A stretch of 9,277 bases of DNA from Candidatus Hydrogenedentota bacterium (GTDB lineage Bacteria; Hydrogenedentota; Hydrogenedentia; Hydrogenedentales; CAITNO01), in contig SKQZ01000457.1 in assembly GCA_007118765.1 (NCBI GenBank), positions 1 to 9,277 on the forward strand. The letters are read 5' to 3'. The translations under genes were made by a program, and so were the position numbers. Each line of letters opens with the position of its first letter. The stretch's first letter is position 1. Positions 7,190-9,277 of this stretch are shown in pieces. Below the pieces are notes generated by a model, which worked only from the letters and a program-made list of their open reading frames with translations, had not been told where the DNA came from and searched no databases.

Positions 7190-8184
7190 GACCGCACTCC
7201 CCCGCCTACGCCCGCAGCACGATGTTCGCGAATACATGCCGTGCGATGCGCCAGCTCGTCCAATGACATTAACGGACAGACGGCATCGGCACATTCCGGC
7301 AGGGCAACATCACAGCGCGGCGCAAAAGGACAGCCCCGTTCCGGCGCGCCCTGTTCCGGCGGCAATCCGGGAATGGCGCGGAGCGACTTGCCGGCCTCTT
7401 GAATGCCCGGCAACGCCTCCAATAAGGCGCGCGTGTACGGATGGCGCGGCCTGCGGAACAACAGGGCGGTGGGCGCTTCCTCCAAAATGCGCCCGGCATA
7501 CATGACCATCACGCGGTCGCACACGCCCGCAATGACGCCCAGATCATGTGTAATCAACGCCATGGCCATGCCGAGCTCGTCACGCAATTTCGCCATCAAG
7601 GCCAGTATCTGTGCCTGCACTGTTACATCCAGCGCCGTGGTGGGTTCGTCTGCAATCAGGATGTCCGGCTGAGAGACCAAAGCCATCGCAATAACCGCAC
7701 GCTGGCGCATGCCGCCTGAAAAGGCATGGGGATACGCGTTCATACGCTCTTGCGCATCCTGAATGCCGGCCGCTTCGAGCATGGCCGCCGCCCGGCGTCG
7801 TGCCTCGTTCCGGTTGCACAAGCCATGTGCCAGCAATGGCTCCATCACCTGTTTGCCGATGCGCATGTATGGGTTCAAAGCCGTCATGGGATCTTGAAAC
7901 ACCATTGAAATGTGTCGCCCGCGGATAGCGCGCAGCGCTGCTCCCCCGGCGGTGAGCAGGTCCACGTCTTTGAACATCGCCGTACCGGATTCAATCTTTG
8001 CGGGCGGCATGGGCAACAGTCCCAACATGGAATAAAACGTCACCGACTTGCCGCAACCGGACTCCCCCACCACGCCAAGCGTCTCGCCCCGTTCCAGGGA
8101 AAACGAGACGCCATCCACGGCGCGTACAATTCCATCGCGTGTGTGAAACCAAACACGCAAGTCTTTCACGTCAAGCAGGGGCAT
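7186..8184 (-). CDS. oppD: Peptide/oligosaccharide ABC transporter ATP-binding subunit, OppD/DppD type
   Basis: This 332-residue cytoplasmic ATPase pairs with the OppF-like subunit. Visible motifs are Walker A GESGCGKS at 40-47, Q-loop Q97 in FQDPMTALNP, signature FSGGM at 155-159 (the Met in place of Gln is normal for OppD), Walker B ILIADE at 175-180, D-loop TALD and switch H213 in ITHDLGV. The C-terminal domain has HPYTRALL at 248-255 and a CPFAPRC motif (C285, C291) followed by C298 and C303, the conserved Cys set of the family. Length is typical. AGGA lies 7 bases before the start at 8184. It begins 18 bases after oppC and shares an ATGA overlap with oppF, so the two ATPases are likely made by coupled translation. 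Peptide and oligosaccharide transporters of this family cannot be told apart by the ATPase alone. Confidence 0.93.
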   Translation of the reverse strand: MPLLDVKDLRVWFHTRDGIVRAVDGVSFSLERGETLGVVGESGCGKSVTFYSMLGLLPMPPAKIESGTAMFKDVDLLTAGGAALRAIRGRHISMVFQDPMTALNPYMRIGKQVMEPLLAHGLCNRNEARRRAAAMLEAAGIQDAQERMNAYPHAFSGGMRQRAVIAMALVSQPDILIADEPTTALDVTVQAQILALMAKLRDELGMAMALITHDLGVIAGVCDRVMVMYAGRILEEAPTALLFRRPRHPYTRALLEALPGIQEAGKSLRAIPGLPPEQGAPERGCPFAPRCDVALPECADAVCPLMSLDELAHRTACIREHRAAGVGGGVRS

Positions 8185-8202
8185 AAAACGTCCTATGCTA
8201 TG

Positions 8203-9084
8203 TTAATCACGGGCAATGCGCGGGTCGAGCGCATCGCGGAGTCCGTCGCCAAACGCGTTTAAGGCGAACAAGGTCAAGGAGAACAAAAGCCCCGGCGACA
8301 GTAACAGCCACGGGTACTCTTCCATGGTCTCCACGCCTTCACGAATAAGCAGGCCCCAGGAGCTCATGGGCGGCTGTACGCCCAGTCCCAGGAAACTCAA
8401 GAACGCCTCAAGCAACATGACCCGAGGCACGGTGAGGGTCGCATAAATGATAATGATGCTGAACATGTTCGGGATAATATGGCGCAACAGAATGCGTGTG
8501 CGACTGAACCCCATGCAGACGGCCGCCTCAACGAACTCACGCTCCCGCAACGACAAAGTCTGTCCCCGCGCAATACGGGCGGTGGTCAGCCATTCCACGG
8601 CGCCAATGGCGATAAAAAGAAAAATCACATTCCTGCCGAAAAACACCATCAAAATGATAACAAACACGGTAAAGGGCAGCGCGTACAGGATGTCCACAAT
8701 CCGCATCATCACCATGTCTGTGCGTCCCCCCGCATACCCCGACAACGCGCCATAGACAACGCCTATGAACAACGACACCGATGTCGCCGCCAGTCCCACG
8801 CCCAACGACACGCGCCCGCCATGGAGCAATCGCGTCAACAGGTCGCGGCCCAACGGATCCGTGCCCAGCCAATGCCGCCAGGACGGCGGCGCCGCACCCA
8901 GCGCGATATCTTGTTCATCATAACTATAGGGCGTCATCCACGGGCCTGCAACGGCGGCCAGCGTCACCAGCACAAGGACAACGCCGCCCATAATGGCCAG
9001 CCGATTCCGGCGCAACCGCCGCCATGCGTCCAGCCACAGGGAAACGCCTTTTTCGATGTCCGCCGACGGCAACCCGTTTTTCAT
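8203..9084 (-). CDS. oppC: ABC transporter permease subunit, OppC/DppC type
   Basis: This 293-residue inner-membrane permease would pair with an OppB-like partner that is not in the window. The N-terminal helix lies at about 28-50, then the family hallmark HWLGTDPLGRDLLTRLLHGG at 71-90. Further membrane spans lie at about 93-117, 128-150, 152-168, 208-226 and 258-279. The ATPase-coupling EAA loop, with E187-A-A and G192, runs to about residue 205, and FLSFLGLG at 228-235 is typical of OppC. All expected parts are present and the reading frame is intact. The start at 9084 has only a modest GGGA Shine-Dalgarno at 9-base spacing, and no better start is seen. Copy B of the palindromic repeat begins about 20 bases further upstream, so the element stands between oppC and any oppB to the right. 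Confidence 0.92.
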   Translation of the reverse strand: MKNGLPSADIEKGVSLWLDAWRRLRRNRLAIMGGVVLVLVTLAAVAGPWMTPYSYDEQDIALGAAPPSWRHWLGTDPLGRDLLTRLLHGGRVSLGVGLAATSVSLFIGVVYGALSGYAGGRTDMVMMRIVDILYALPFTVFVIILMVFFGRNVIFLFIAIGAVEWLTTARIARGQTLSLREREFVEAAVCMGFSRTRILLRHIIPNMFSIIIIYATLTVPRVMLLEAFLSFLGLGVQPPMSSWGLLIREGVETMEEYPWLLLSPGLLFSLTLFALNAFGDGLRDALDPRIARD

Positions 9085-9105
9085 TCGCTGTTCCCAGTAC
9101 CACTA

Positions 9106-9277
9106 GCCCGCATATTTCACCCCGCCGTGGCGGGGTTGCACCTGCGAATCTTACAACATATCAGGCACTTTGCTTGCCCGCCGACTTCGACGTGTACTAA
9201 CACGCTGTCAGCCGGCGGCCTGCGCAAAACACCTGCTCTGGCGCAATCTTCACAGGCTCACGACAAAACCTGATGAA
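9106..9277. repeat. Long palindromic (MITE-like) repeat, copy B, cut by window edge
   Basis: Bases 9135-9277 repeat 10-152 at 136 of 143 positions in the same orientation. Unlike copy A, this copy has its left end: GCCCGCATATTTCA at 9106-9119, which matches the inverted right end of copy A and the arm of the central palindrome with two changes, then the CCCCGCC/GGCGGGG mini-palindrome at 9120-9135. The internal arms of copy A are kept. The small central hairpin keeps its 5-base stem (9191-9195 with 9200-9204), while its loop changes from GATA to ACTA. The right end lies beyond the window. It sits just upstream of oppC. No coding potential is evident; the likely class is a non-autonomous mobile element or an extragenic palindromic repeat. 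Confidence 0.85.

Noticed and set aside
7190..7294. A 35-residue N-terminal extension of OppF
   Set aside because: It lies inside oppD; the ATGA overlap and GGGAG site support the start at 7189.

Overview
The window is ordinary coding bacterial DNA of moderately high GC. It carries seven genes: six on the minus strand and one very small candidate on the plus strand. The mix is an exported LacZ-type beta-galactosidase, an exported SGNH-esterase/DUF1080 fusion, a UroD-like methyltransferase-family enzyme and a peptide-type ABC importer. That set is typical of glycan-degrading, little-cultivated bacteria such as Planctomycetota, Lentisphaerota or Hydrogenedentota. This placement rests on gene content alone, and no marker gene in the window settles it.

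Layout in plus coordinates: (1) 10-166, a long imperfectly palindromic repeat (copy A), reaching or passing the left edge. (2) 187-315, a 42-residue single-span membrane protein on the plus strand with a good Shine-Dalgarno. (3) 333-1412, a UroD-superfamily enzyme, minus. (4) 1465-4656, a secreted GH2 beta-galactosidase, minus. (5) 4746-6044, a secreted SGNH/GDSL hydrolase fused to DUF1080, minus. (6) 6145-6194, a near-perfect 50-base palindrome sharing its ends with the repeat. (7) 6191-7189, 7186-8184 and 8203-9084, OppF-, OppD- and OppC-like transporter parts, minus. (8) about 9106-9277, a second long repeat (copy B) in the same orientation as A, cut by the right edge. There is no gene-free stretch over 300 bases.

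The minus-strand genes read as two transcription blocks. The first is oppC-oppD-oppF, tightly packed with an ATGA overlap between oppD and oppF. The permease partner OppB and the binding protein OppA are absent and would be expected to the right of 9277, beyond copy B. The palindrome lies at the end of this block and supplies the oppF stop codon. The second block is esterase/DUF1080, then beta-galactosidase, then the UroD-like enzyme, with gaps of 89 and 52 bases. Two of its products have signal peptides and would attack glycans outside the cytoplasm, while the UroD-like enzyme is cytoplasmic. The importer may bring in peptides or released oligosaccharides; the sequence does not say which.

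The least conventional signal is the repeat family. Two long copies (136 of 143 aligned bases identical) and one collapsed copy occur in 9.3 kb. The long form folds on itself through five nested paired arms. Each copy sits within about 20 bases of a start codon or on a stop codon.
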